Assembly (NCBI RefSeq): GCF_902477725.1
Contig: NZ_CABSIF010000010.1
Span: forward strand, 62,001-126,000
Direction: 5' to 3'
DNA length: 64,000 bases
Source: an uncultured Desulfovibrio sp.
GTDB lineage: Bacteria; Desulfobacterota; Desulfovibrionia; Desulfovibrionales; Desulfovibrionaceae
In this document: positions 50,303-58,832 of the stretch, piece by piece
How positions within the stretch are numbered: position 1 is the first letter of the stretch
Layout: every line of letters begins with the position of its first letter
Program-made: the position numbers and the translations under genes
The notes under the pieces: model-generated
What the model was told of the DNA's origin: nothing
Databases searched by the model: none
The model's input: only the letters and a program-made list of their open reading frames with translations

Positions 50303-50679
50303 AGTTCGACCTTCTTTAAAATGACAGTTCCTGTCCTAACCAAGCCTTCGTGCCCCATGATGATCGGTTCAAGCATTTGGTCCACGACCAAGACGTCTTT
50401 CGCGTCAAATTCATCAATATTCAGGGGCGTTGCGGCCATGCCAGGGTCGAAAGGATGCCCTTCAATATTGACGAGCCTCATTCCAGCCAGATCCAGAGCC
50501 TCTTCAACTTTTTTAATGAACCAACGAAACTGGCTTATGTATCTGTGCTGTTCTCCAGCATCAAGCTTCGTAAGAAGTCTGTCAAATACACGGCTAAAGC
50601 GCCAAGACTCGACCGCCATACTAATAACGGAATCCCTCATGGATTGTTCTGGCGTGGTGGTCTTCTGAGAGTTCGTCAT
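50299..50679 (-). CDS. GrpE-like nucleotide exchange factor (short, 126 aa)
   Basis: The start is ATG 50679 with AAGGAAGG five bases upstream. The N-terminal half is helical (MRDSVISMAVESWRFSRVFD, HRYISQFRWFIKKVEEALDL). The C-terminal half has the pattern of the GrpE beta-wing: GMRLVNIEGHPFDPGMAATP with the conserved G-x-x-FDP, then VLVVDQMLEPIIMGHEGLVR and TGTVILKKVEL. It is shorter than GrpE (about 190) because the long N-terminal coiled coil is reduced. The ATGA overlap with the Hsp70 gene supports a functional pair: GrpE proteins release ADP from Hsp70. Similarity is by motif only. Confidence 0.65.
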   Translation of the reverse strand: MTNSQKTTTPEQSMRDSVISMAVESWRFSRVFDRLLTKLDAGEQHRYISQFRWFIKKVEEALDLAGMRLVNIEGHPFDPGMAATPLNIDEFDAKDVLVVDQMLEPIIMGHEGLVRTGTVILKKVEL

Positions 50680-50925
50680 GTGCACCTTCCTTGTTAAGCC
50701 TAGTAAGTCGTAGCAAAGATGTTAACTCATCTGCTTCTAGCCACGAAAGGGCAGCGCTCATTTTAATCATTTTATATGTGCGCTTCATATTCATTTTTTA
50801 TGTGAAAGGGGCATCGCACTCCGCGTTGTCTAGTACATAACTATTTGAAAGGTTATTGATAACAAAAAAAAAGATATGTGCAAATACCATGTAATCATAG
50901 TAAATTGCGAGGGTTACTCCGCTTC

Positions 50926-50936
50926 AAAATTGTCCA
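50926..50936 (+). repeat. Right copy of the 11-bp inverted repeat
   Basis: AAAATTGTCCA, followed by TCTCGG, identical over 11 bases to the inverted copy at 43420-43430. It lies just before the IS3 remnant and may be an insertion-sequence end. Confidence 0.4.
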
Positions 50937-50984
50937 TCTCGGGTTATTGCGGCAAACAGAGGCTAGCGTTCGCGTTGTCTATCT

Positions 50985-51775
50985 GTGCCGTTAGAATGGG
51001 ATTATTGTCGCCCTGAAGGATATACTCTCAAAAAACTTTTGAAGCCCGGAGCCAACAGGGAGACCGTGCATCACATTAACACTGGGCATTACTACTCAGA
51101 GCGGCGGACCTGCCGAGTTATTCAGTTAAATCGCTATTCAGCCAGGCTACCACCACCTGAAGGCCGCGACCTACTTTTACTGACTGGGATGCTGGAACTG
51201 GGAGAAGAACGACGAAGTTTCAGTTCTCCGCGCCTGCATGAATTATTGCGCCGGGAATATCTGACACTAAACCACAAGCAGACAGAAAGGATTTATCAGG
51301 AAGAAAATCTTTTCCAGCGTGCCCGCAAACGAGTATACGTCTAAGCCATGCCCTTATTGTCCAGGCTGGCCCGGATGAGCAATGGGAATGAATTTTGTAA
51401 GCTCGGATTTTGACGATTGTGGAATCGCTCAAGCCCGCATTTGAAGTGAATATGCCTTTTCCGGGGATACTGCTTGTGCGAGTGCTTGAAAAATTACTCC
51501 TTCAAGGAAGATTGCCACCGCGTATCACGGTTGATAACGGCCCATAATTTTGCATTAAGACCTAGGAGGCATGGGCTTTTGAGCACGATGTGCAGATAGC
51601 GCTTACTAGTTCGGTCAAGCCCATGGATAATGGGTACATTGAAAGCTCTAACGGAACGCTGCGGGATGAGTATTTAAATCAAACGTATTTTTCCCTGTAC
51701 GATGCCTGTAATACGGTTGAGCCCAGGCGGCAGGAGACAACCAACGGCGACCGCACAGTTCATTGGGCAGGCTAA
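50985..51775 (+). pseudogene. Decayed IS3-family transposase
   Basis: The first frame (50985-51344) ends with FSSPRLHELLRREYLTLNHK then QTERIYQEENLFQ, the HTH_21 segment of IS3-family OrfB. After stops and frame changes, LLQGRLPPRITVDNGP (about 51510-51545) is the start of the integrase core with its first Asp. VKPMDNGYIESSNGTLRDEY and LNQTYFSLYDA (about 51617-51700) hold the catalytic Glu region. At least three frame or stop lesions separate these blocks, so the element is inactive. It lies between the chaperone operon and the right end of the island. Confidence 0.75.
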
Positions 51776-51969
51776 CACCAGTAGAGTTCCGAGCAATGAA
51801 AATAACCTGCAACTCATTAGGGACAGTTAACTTATAAACAGTATGTGTAGTGAGGTAAGGCCAACAGGAATGATCCAAGGCAACCATAAAACATAACATT
51901 ATCTGTATAATAAAATTAAGTTTCTTTAACATCTCCAAAAAAATTGAACTTAAATCCAGTGATTTTTTA

Positions 51970-51988
51970 TGTTGGTCTTTATGTTGGT
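51970..51988 (+). repeat. Island right arm sites (TGTTGGT pair)
   Basis: TGTTGGT at 51970 and 51982, 12 bp apart, about 60 bases before the right att repeat. It has the same sequence and spacing as the pair at the left end (33530, 33542). Confidence 0.6.
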
Positions 51989-52047
51989 TCTGGAGTGACA
52001 GGCATACGAATAGATGCTTGAATACTTGACTTTTTTCTTTAAAAACA

Positions 52048-52067
52048 AGTCCCGCCCTCGGCACCAT
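52048..52067 (+). other. Island right attachment site (20-bp direct repeat of the tRNA 3' end)
   Basis: AGTCCCGCCCTCGGCACCAT is identical to 33402-33421 and in the same orientation. The preceding bases are unrelated to tRNA, so only the crossover core is duplicated. The pair defines an 18.6-kb element. Confidence 0.82.
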
Positions 52068-52090
52068 TTGAACTCGAAGAGAGTTCAAAG

Positions 52091-52130
52091 AAGCCCGTTA
52101 AGCTAACAGCTTAGCGGGCTTTCTTCTTTT
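52091..52130 (+). terminator. Intrinsic terminator after the attachment site
   Basis: AAGCCCGTTAAGC-TAACA-GCTTAGCGGGCTT (one G-T pair) followed by TCTTCTTTT. Its distance from the tRNA 3' end (25 bases) suggests that it is the original terminator of the tRNA gene that served as the insertion site. Confidence 0.75.
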
Positions 52131-52291
52131 CAGACTTCTGTTCAGTTCAAGCGATTCTGACTTGCCTCTTCCCTCTTGGGACTCTATGCCCCCGTCTTTG
52201 AGGTAGAGCAAGATTCTGCCCCTCAACAAAAAACTTGTTCCGACTGCCGCCCCTCATGTTTTCCTGCCTTGCCAGCCCCCGTGGTGGCGAT

Positions 52292-52679
52292 CCCCATGCC
52301 TCTTGTTTGATACCAGAGTTCGCAATGCCAAAGCGCAAGACAAAGCCCTCAAGCTTTTTGATGGGGGCGGTCTGTTCCTGTTTGTTTCCCGCTGGCGGCA
52401 AACTATGGCGGCTCAAGTACCGTTTCCAGGGCAAAGAAAAACTACTCGCCTTGGGCGCGTAACACCGGTTATGCAGCTCTTGACCGTGACGGGGCTATCA
52501 CATTGGTCCAAAGCATCAAGAAGATGGCCCTCGAAACAGGAGCGTTTTTAGTGCCAGATTCGGATACGGTTGAAGGCAAGGCAGCCACGGGGAGCTTCAA
52601 CTTGATTCACTGCGCTGCCGCCGCTCTGCTGGACTATTTGAACGATATTGCCCAGACGAGCCTTCCACAACAGAAATAG
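52292..52679 (+). pseudogene. Decayed P4-type integrase N-terminus fused to another gene remnant
   Basis: The reading is split over frames. DTRVRNAKAQDKALKLFDGG followed by GLFLFV (about 52304-52385) continues after a frame change as GGKLWRLKYRFQGKEKLLAL (about 52392-52460). This is the arm-binding N-domain of P4/DUF4102-type tyrosine integrases, which normally reads D-x-x-x-R-x-AK...KLxDGxGLxLxV...GxKxWRxxYRxxGKxxxLxLG. The catalytic domain is missing. The frame then runs into an unrelated tail, SIKKMALETGAFLVPDSDTV...AAALLDYLNDIAQ, ending at 52679. It marks another decayed element beside the same tRNA site. Confidence 0.75.
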
Positions 52680-52702
52680 ACACACGTCTGACGCACCAAA
52701 GC

Positions 52703-52740
52703 AAAGCCCTGACCCTGCTCCGAAGGTCTGGGCTTTTGCT
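52703..52740 (+). terminator. Intrinsic terminator after the integrase remnant
   Basis: AAAGCCC-T-GACC and GGTC-T-GGGCTTT form an 11-bp stem with one mismatch, followed by TGCTGCTT. The next 200 bases are very AT-rich and probably hold the promoter for the following small gene. Confidence 0.65.
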
Positions 52741-52958
52741 GCTTAGCGTCAAGGTAATATAACATTAAACGCAAGTAATTTTGCATATATGTTCTGATTT
52801 ACATATTTATATTATTGCAATACACAATAATAATTTATTTATTTTGACTAATAGTCAATTCATATTACACATAATAACTACATTTATTATAAATTATAAA
52901 GACAGTAATTATTTGTCATGATAATGTGTATACAGTCTAAATACAGATAGGAGAATTT

Positions 52959-53153
52959 ATGAATTATCTATTCAAGTTGGCCGATGTGGCTCTCAAGAGC
53001 GTTGGTAAAAAGACGTTCACCCTTGAAGATGGGCACAGTATGACAATTTCTCCATCAGGTGATGGAAAAACCATGAAAATTGATATTGAGGACGGGGAAT
53101 CGTACAAAACCAGGGGAAGTAACAGCTTTGTCTCGCAGATAGTAAAGATTTAA
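52959..53153 (+). CDS. Hypothetical small protein (64 aa)
   Basis: ATG 52959 is preceded by AGGAG. The product MNYLFKLADVALKSVGKKTF, then TLEDGHSMTISPSGDGKTMK, looks like a small beta-rich basic protein. After its TAA the same frame stays open for another 49 codons with protein-like, acidic sequence (see findings), so a longer ancestral protein may have been truncated. Confidence 0.5.
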   Translation: MNYLFKLADVALKSVGKKTFTLEDGHSMTISPSGDGKTMKIDIEDGESYKTRGSNSFVSQIVKI

Positions 53154-53449
53154 AAAAATAGAGGGGTTGCCTGGTGGGACGAAACGAAAGAAGGGCAAGA
53201 CAATGTTTACAACGTGCTTTCAATGTATGAACAATTTGAGGATGTTCCTCAGGAAGAACTCCCCAATATGCCCGGCAACAAATGTTCGATTAACTCACAC
53301 TAACGAATCGCATTCGTCCATGTTTATAAAAAATCAACAAGCTGACAATTTAGTCTATTTCACTACTTTTTAATTTGGTTATGCGGGTCAAAAACTCCCT
53401 CCTTATTCGTGGGGTATCCCAGGCCAGAAAGAGGAATGGAGAACTATCA

Positions 53450-53662
53450 ATGAACAAAAGCTCAAAGCAACGTGTCGAAATGGAACGTCTTTTATCTAAT
53501 TGGAAACAATATCTGGATAGCATCCCACCAGCCTCGAATGATTTAAAGTTGCACAAGCGGCTTGGAATGAACACTGTTATCGTAAAAAAAGATGATTTTA
53601 ACAGGGTGTTGAGGTCTTTTGTTCATGACATGAGAACGCGCCTTGACGCGTCTCCGCAATAA
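53450..53662 (+). CDS. Hypothetical small protein (70 aa)
   Basis: ATG 53450 has GGAG eight bases upstream, preferred over upstream starts. The protein MNKSSKQRVEMERLLSNWKQ then HKRLGMNTVIVKKDDFNRVL is mostly helical and basic. It is convergent with the Mg2+ ATPase gene. No family recognised. Confidence 0.45.
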   Translation: MNKSSKQRVEMERLLSNWKQYLDSIPPASNDLKLHKRLGMNTVIVKKDDFNRVLRSFVHDMRTRLDASPQ

Positions 53663-53725
53663 GCCCATGGCAGATATTCTGAACGCGATATTCCCACAGT
53701 AAACATCGAAGACCCTAAAAAATCC

Positions 53726-56278
53726 TCAGGCATCCAAACCTGTTCGCATTGAAAGCTCTCTATAAAACCACCTCTTCATCAATTCTGCTGAAAGGATGTA
53801 CAAAGCGACAATTGACAGGATCACACCATACAGCAGCAATGAAACGGGAGTGAATCCAAATAATTCAGCCAATGGAGTGCTCGGAATGATAATGACGAGC
53901 GCAGCGACTAACACAGATGCAATCGCCAAGCACGGGCTCGGTTTGCTTTTGAAAAATGGCTTTTGTGACCGGACAATCAGAACGATGAGCGTTGCGGAAA
54001 CAACTGATTCGATAAACCATCCTGTGTGGAATTCCTGCTCCTTGGCGTGGAATAAATAAAGCAGAACACCGAATGTCATATAGTCAAAGACGGAACTCAG
54101 AATACCAAATGCGAGCATGAATCGCTTGATGAACCTAGTGTCCCATTTATGGGGAGAGCGTATCCACTCGGCATCGACGGCGTCGGTCGAGATGGCCATA
54201 GACGGAAAATCCGTCATGAGGTTCGTCAACAGTATCTGCGTGGGCAGCAGCGGCAGAAATGGCATAAACAAAGATGCTCCGGCCATACTGAACATGTTCC
54301 CAAAATTGGCGCTGGTGGCCATAAGAATGTATTTTTGTGTGTTGGCAAAAGTGCGCCGTCCTTCTTTCACCCCTTCAACCAGCACTGCCAGATCATGGTC
54401 GAGCAGAACCATGTCGGCGGCTTCCTTTGCCGCGTCAACAGCAGTATTGACAGATAACCCCACGTCAGCAATGTGGATGGCGGAGACGTCGTTGATACCG
54501 TCTCCCATATAGCCAACCGTCTTCCCCATCCTTTTAAGAGCCGCGATAATGCGTCCCTTCTGGTTCGGTTCAATTTCCGCAAATACGTTTGTCTGCACCA
54601 CCTGATTGAGTAAAGCCGCATCGCTCATGTTCTTCATTTCCGAGCCAGTCAGTATGATCGCGTTGCCAAGGCCCACCTCTTCACTCATATGCTTTGCGAT
54701 CAGTATGTTGTCTCCTGTGATGATCTTCAACTCAACGCCATATTCGTTTAACTCATGTATAGTTTCCCATATACCCGGTTTAATTGGATCAAACAGGGTG
54801 ATGATACCGCCAAAAATCATACCTATTTCGTCCGCCATAGAAACAGATGATGTGTTGCCACAGTCCTTGTACGCGACTCCTAAAGTTCTTACACCTTTTG
54901 AGCTTAAGTCTTCATATAGTTTTTGGATGGACGGCATGGACTCCGAGAGAGGAACCACGGTTCCGTTCTTGTCAATGGCATGAGTGCAGACGCCCAATAT
55001 ATTTTTAATGGCGCCTTTGCTTATCAACCGTGCCTCTTGCCCCTCGCAGGCCACCAGCACGCTGAGCCTTTTGCGGATGAAATCGTACGGAATCTCATCC
55101 AGGCGAGAATAGCGGTCGGCTCCTTCAGCCGGAAGCGCCATCACCGCCTCATCAATGAGATTTTTGTATCCCTGCTGCAAGGAAGCGTTGACCTTGGCCA
55201 TCAAAAGCACCTTGAGGCTTTCTTTGCCAAAGCAATCGAGCCATTGGCTCACCCGCACCTTTCCTTCAGTCAGCGTACCCGTTTTGTCGGAGCACAGCAC
55301 ATTCATATTGCCAAAATTTTCAATGGAACTCAGGCGCTTGACGATGACTCTCTTCTGCGCCATGCGCTTTGCGCCCTGCGAAAAGTTTACCGTAATAATG
55401 ACGGGCAAAAGCTGGGGGGTGAGCCCCACGGCGATGGCCAGCGTGAACAGCAGGGAGTCCATAACGGGCTTGTGCAGCAGAACATTTATGCCGAAAAGCA
55501 AGACCACCATGACAAGAGTAATCTGCATCAACATGTACCCGAATTTACGGATACCTATGGTGAACGAAGTTTCCGGGGCCTTCTGGCTGAGCGTTTTGTT
55601 GATGTGGCCGAATTCCGTTGCTTCTCCTGTTTGCACTACCAAAGCCCGCGCCGCCCCACTGACAACGTGCGATCCCATATAGATGTAGTTTATCCGTTTG
55701 GCCAAAGGGGTGTTGGCAGGCAATACGGCAACAGCTTTCTCGACCGGAAAGGTTTCTCCTGTAAAGGCCGCCTCGTCGATGAACAGGCCGTCTGATTCCA
55801 AGATAACACAGTCCGCAGGAACAACATCTCCCGCCCCAAGGATGATAACGTCTCCCGGAACCAGCTCAGACGTGGACTGTTCGACCTTTTGCCCATCTCG
55901 CAATGCAATGGCCCTGATTTGGACCAGACTAAGCAATTGCGAAATTGCCTTGCCAGCCGTTCTTTCTTGCCAGTACCCCAGTGAGCAGCTGATCAGGACA
56001 ATAATTGCGATGATCATGGCGTCCGGCCTGTCGTCCAAGGCAAAGGATAGTGCCGCTGCCGCGAGCAGGGTGAGGGTTATGGGGCTGTTGAATTGGCTCA
56101 GGAACAGCATAAACCCGGATTGTTTTTTTGCGGCAGCCAGAGTGTTGGCTCCAAAGACGGCTTTTCGTTTTTTGGCCTCGCTCTCCGACAGACCGCCAAG
56201 AGACGATTCGAGTTCCTGGAAAAGTTCATCTTCGGGCAATGACCAGTATGGTGTTCCTGATGCATTCGCAACGATCAT
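53726..56278 (-). CDS. mgtA: Magnesium-importing P-type ATPase, MgtA/MgtB family
   Basis: A P3B-type ATPase that brings Mg2+ into the cytoplasm. Motifs in order, counted from ATG 56278: actuator TGET in DEAAFTGETFPVEKA (about 168), phosphorylation site CSDKTGTLTEGKVRV (Asp at about 332), KVNASLQQGYKNLIDEAV (family-specific, about 360), nucleotide-binding YDFIRKRLSVLVAC, hinge MGDGINDVSAIHIADVGLSV (about 610), and five to six transmembrane helices at each side. Lack of long N- or C-terminal metal-binding tails fits the family. The longer frame from 56362 adds 28 residues; GGGGGG upstream of 56278 favours the shorter start, but this is uncertain. Confidence 0.88.
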   Translation of the reverse strand: MIVANASGTPYWSLPEDELFQELESSLGGLSESEAKKRKAVFGANTLAAAKKQSGFMLFLSQFNSPITLTLLAAAALSFALDDRPDAMIIAIIVLISCSLGYWQERTAGKAISQLLSLVQIRAIALRDGQKVEQSTSELVPGDVIILGAGDVVPADCVILESDGLFIDEAAFTGETFPVEKAVAVLPANTPLAKRINYIYMGSHVVSGAARALVVQTGEATEFGHINKTLSQKAPETSFTIGIRKFGYMLMQITLVMVVLLFGINVLLHKPVMDSLLFTLAIAVGLTPQLLPVIITVNFSQGAKRMAQKRVIVKRLSSIENFGNMNVLCSDKTGTLTEGKVRVSQWLDCFGKESLKVLLMAKVNASLQQGYKNLIDEAVMALPAEGADRYSRLDEIPYDFIRKRLSVLVACEGQEARLISKGAIKNILGVCTHAIDKNGTVVPLSESMPSIQKLYEDLSSKGVRTLGVAYKDCGNTSSVSMADEIGMIFGGIITLFDPIKPGIWETIHELNEYGVELKIITGDNILIAKHMSEEVGLGNAIILTGSEMKNMSDAALLNQVVQTNVFAEIEPNQKGRIIAALKRMGKTVGYMGDGINDVSAIHIADVGLSVNTAVDAAKEAADMVLLDHDLAVLVEGVKEGRRTFANTQKYILMATSANFGNMFSMAGASLFMPFLPLLPTQILLTNLMTDFPSMAISTDAVDAEWIRSPHKWDTRFIKRFMLAFGILSSVFDYMTFGVLLYLFHAKEQEFHTGWFIESVVSATLIVLIVRSQKPFFKSKPSPCLAIASVLVAALVIIIPSTPLAELFGFTPVSLLLYGVILSIVALYILSAELMKRWFYRELSMRTGLDA

Positions 56279-56703
56279 GAGGTGTTCCCCCCTGCGTAGA
56301 ACAAATTTCCTTTTAAAGGTTGCGAAAGATGTTTCAGAAAGCGTAAATTTTGGCAGCTCCATATGGGTAGGAATAATTGGGCTAGTAATTATTATCGCAC
56401 GTTGATGTTGAAATGGCTATCTTCCGAATTTGAGGAGGATTTTTATCAAGCAAGGCGTCAACTCAGACTGTAGATCGATGCCCCCGTCAATCCCGCTGTA
56501 AGCTCCTGAATGACTAGATAAAAACATAATTATGCATGGATCATTGCGCGTCTACTAATAGCAAATGAACCCGCCATATACCCCCGCCCATTGCGTACTG
56601 AATAAAAAAAAGCAGCTTTAGGGGCAACTTTACATAACGAAATAATTATAGAATCACTTTATCATGTTGAATCGATATGTTTGAGTCCCGACATCGCATC
56701 ATG

Positions 56704-56748
56704 AAAGGAAAAGGGATTACACCAAGTTGGTGTAATCCCTTTTCCTTT
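56704..56748. terminator. 21-bp perfect inverted repeat (bidirectional terminator)
   Basis: Left arm 56704-56724, loop AGT, right arm 56728-56748, with all 21 positions paired. The stem begins AAAGGAAAAGGG, so on either strand transcripts end in CCCTTTTCCTTT. It lies between the Mg2+ ATPase and aspartate ammonia-lyase genes, both read leftward, where it would terminate the aspA transcript. Confidence 0.75.
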
Positions 56749-57134
56749 GTCCACAGCTAGAAATGCGCCTTTCCGGCCTTTTGTCCCCCCAACCAGACAT
56801 TCCCCCGAAGGCCGTCAGAATGGCCTTCTGAGGCGACCTTTTAAAATGGCTTAGCATTCCTGGAGAAATGAATATCCTTGATGCCAGTTGCTCCAGTTGG
56901 AGGCAAAGCCCCCGCCTTCATCTCAAAAAGTTACCGGGAACATTGATCCGCAAGGTTAAATAAAAAAACAAACCTTACGGGCGTGACCAAGCAAATCAAA
57001 GGTGTTTCCGCTGTCTGATTCATTCTTCAACGTAAACTATTCCGCCCAGGTGCACGTGGTAACGCGCAGGCCTGAGCGGCTTTATATTGTCTGACGTGGC
57101 AGATTGCCCCGCAGCGTTACCGCAAGGTTGTGTT
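56749..57134. other. Intergenic stretch without a recognised gene
   Basis: About 385 bases with no frame supported by a ribosome-binding site. One further hairpin, GAAGGCC-(8 nt)-GGCCTTC (56806-56827), is visible. It probably holds the 3' untranslated part of the aspA transcript. Confidence 0.5.
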
Positions 57135-58538
57135 TTACAGGTGCGCGCGGCTTGGGCGGGTCATGCTTTCGGGCGAAAGCAGTTTCTCTAGTTGTTCCGC
57201 AGTCATCACGCCATGCGCAAGCGCCACTTCAGAAACGGATTTATTGGTGTCCAAAGCTTCTTTGGCGATTGCCGCCGATTTTTCGTAACCGATAACCGGC
57301 ACAAGATTGGTCACGATGCCGATGGAATTGATTACGAGTTCCAGGCAGCGTTCCCTGTTGGCGGTAATACCTTCCACACATTTTTCCCCAAGCGTCCTGC
57401 ATCCGATGCCCAGGCGTTCCACCGCCAAAAAAAGCGTGTGGGCAATTATCGGCTCCATGACATTCAGTTCAAGTTGCCCCGCCTCTGCGGCCATGGTTAC
57501 AGTCATGTCCTTGCCAATGACGTCAAAGCATATTTGGTTGATCACCTCGGGAATGACGGGGTTGACCTTGCCGGGCATGATGGAGGAACCCGGCTGACGG
57601 CGCGGCAGGTTTATCTCGTTAATGCCCGTGCGCGGGCCGGAAGACAGCAGTCGAAGATCATTGCAGATTTTTGAAAGTTTGACGGCAAAACGCTTGAGTA
57701 CTCCAGAAATCTGCACATAGCTGCCTGTGTCCCATGTGGCTTCAATCAAGTTGTCTGACGTCACCACATTAAGCCCGATAAGATTGCTGAGATGGTTGCA
57801 GACAATGCGCGAATAATCTGAAGGCGCATTGATGCCGGTGCCGATGGCCGTGGCCCCAAGGTTAATCTCAAGAAGCAGTTTACGGTTTTTTTCAACGCGC
57901 AAAATGTCTTCGCCGATGGTAGTTGCGTAGGCCGAAAATTCCTGGCCCAGCGTCATGGGCACGGCGTCCTGCAACTGGGTGCGGCCCATCTTTACCACAT
58001 CGGCAAATTCCACGCCTTTGCGCGCAAAGCAGCCCTGAATATACCGCATGTGCTCCATGAGGTTGGTAAGCTCGGCATACAGAGCCAGCCTGAAGGCTGT
58101 TGGGTAGGCATCGTTGGTGGATTGGGAACAATTGACGTGGTTGTTGGGGTGGCAATACTGGTAATCGCCCTTTTCATGACCCATGATTTCCAGGGCGCGA
58201 TTGGCAATGACCTCATTGGCGTTCATATTGGTAGAGGTACCTGCCCCACCCTGAATGGTATCCACCGGAAACTGGTCATGCAGTTTGCCCGCCAGCAGTT
58301 CATCGCACGCAGCGCAGATGGCCTTGCTTATGTTTGCAGGCAATGCGCCCAGTTCCGCATTGGCAAGGGCCGCAGCCTTTTTTACGTAAGCCAAAGCCCT
58401 TATCAGCGAAGGGCATTGGGAAATTGTGCGGCCAGAAATGCTAAAATTCTGCACGGCCCGCATGGTTTGCACGCCATAATAGGCATTGGCAGGAATTTTC
58501 ATTTCGCCAAGAAAATCGTGTTCTACACGCGTTTTCAT
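57135..58538 (-). CDS. aspA: Aspartate ammonia-lyase
   Basis: Converts L-aspartate to fumarate and ammonia, feeding fumarate respiration in anaerobes. The start is ATG 58538 (MKTRVEHDFLGEMKIPANAY) with GGAG seven bases upstream; the frame extends 57 codons further without family-like sequence. The family signature GSSIMPGKVNPVIPEVINQI (about 316) carries the catalytic serine loop. Other conserved blocks are QGGAGTSTNMNANEVIANRA (about 96) and HPNNHVNCSQSTNDAYPTAF (about 130). The PVIPEV form and overall sequence favour aspartase over fumarase C. 467 residues is near E. coli AspA (478). Confidence 0.88.
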   Translation of the reverse strand: MKTRVEHDFLGEMKIPANAYYGVQTMRAVQNFSISGRTISQCPSLIRALAYVKKAAALANAELGALPANISKAICAACDELLAGKLHDQFPVDTIQGGAGTSTNMNANEVIANRALEIMGHEKGDYQYCHPNNHVNCSQSTNDAYPTAFRLALYAELTNLMEHMRYIQGCFARKGVEFADVVKMGRTQLQDAVPMTLGQEFSAYATTIGEDILRVEKNRKLLLEINLGATAIGTGINAPSDYSRIVCNHLSNLIGLNVVTSDNLIEATWDTGSYVQISGVLKRFAVKLSKICNDLRLLSSGPRTGINEINLPRRQPGSSIMPGKVNPVIPEVINQICFDVIGKDMTVTMAAEAGQLELNVMEPIIAHTLFLAVERLGIGCRTLGEKCVEGITANRERCLELVINSIGIVTNLVPVIGYEKSAAIAKEALDTNKSVSEVALAHGVMTAEQLEKLLSPESMTRPSRAHL

Positions 58539-58751
58539 TTTTTGCTCCAAGGTTGCGACCATAAGCAGACTTCGCCCAATGCAAAACGGGTTTTGCGCTT
58601 TTCCCCATAAAGTTCCTGAGGGTACTCTGCAAGTAGTGCAGTCAGTCTGTGTATATCTGAACCTTATCGTGGCTCCAAGCAATTTTCTCCACCGCTTTTT
58701 CATTGTCATTCCGGCGCTTCTGCGAATTGTTGAGCTTTTTTCAAGTTGGTA

Positions 58752-58782
58752 TTGACATTCTTTTTCAATTTAATTAATTGAA
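58752..58782 (+). promoter_or_regulatory. Candidate promoter and palindromic operator of hutW
   Basis: TTGACA (58752-58757) is followed by a palindrome TTCAATT-TAATT-AATTGAA (58764-58782) that covers the spacer and -10 region, about 50 bases before the hutW start. Placement suggests iron/haem control, for example by Fur, but the match to the Fur consensus is only partial. Confidence 0.4.
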
Positions 58783-58832
58783 GTTAACAGAATTAGTTAA
58801 GACTAACTTTTATTTACACTCGAGGAATATCC

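Noticed and set aside
53167..53373. 68-codon plus-strand frame (MPGGTKRKKGK onward)
   Set aside because: It overlaps, out of frame, the more protein-like continuation at 53154-53303 and has no good start signal.
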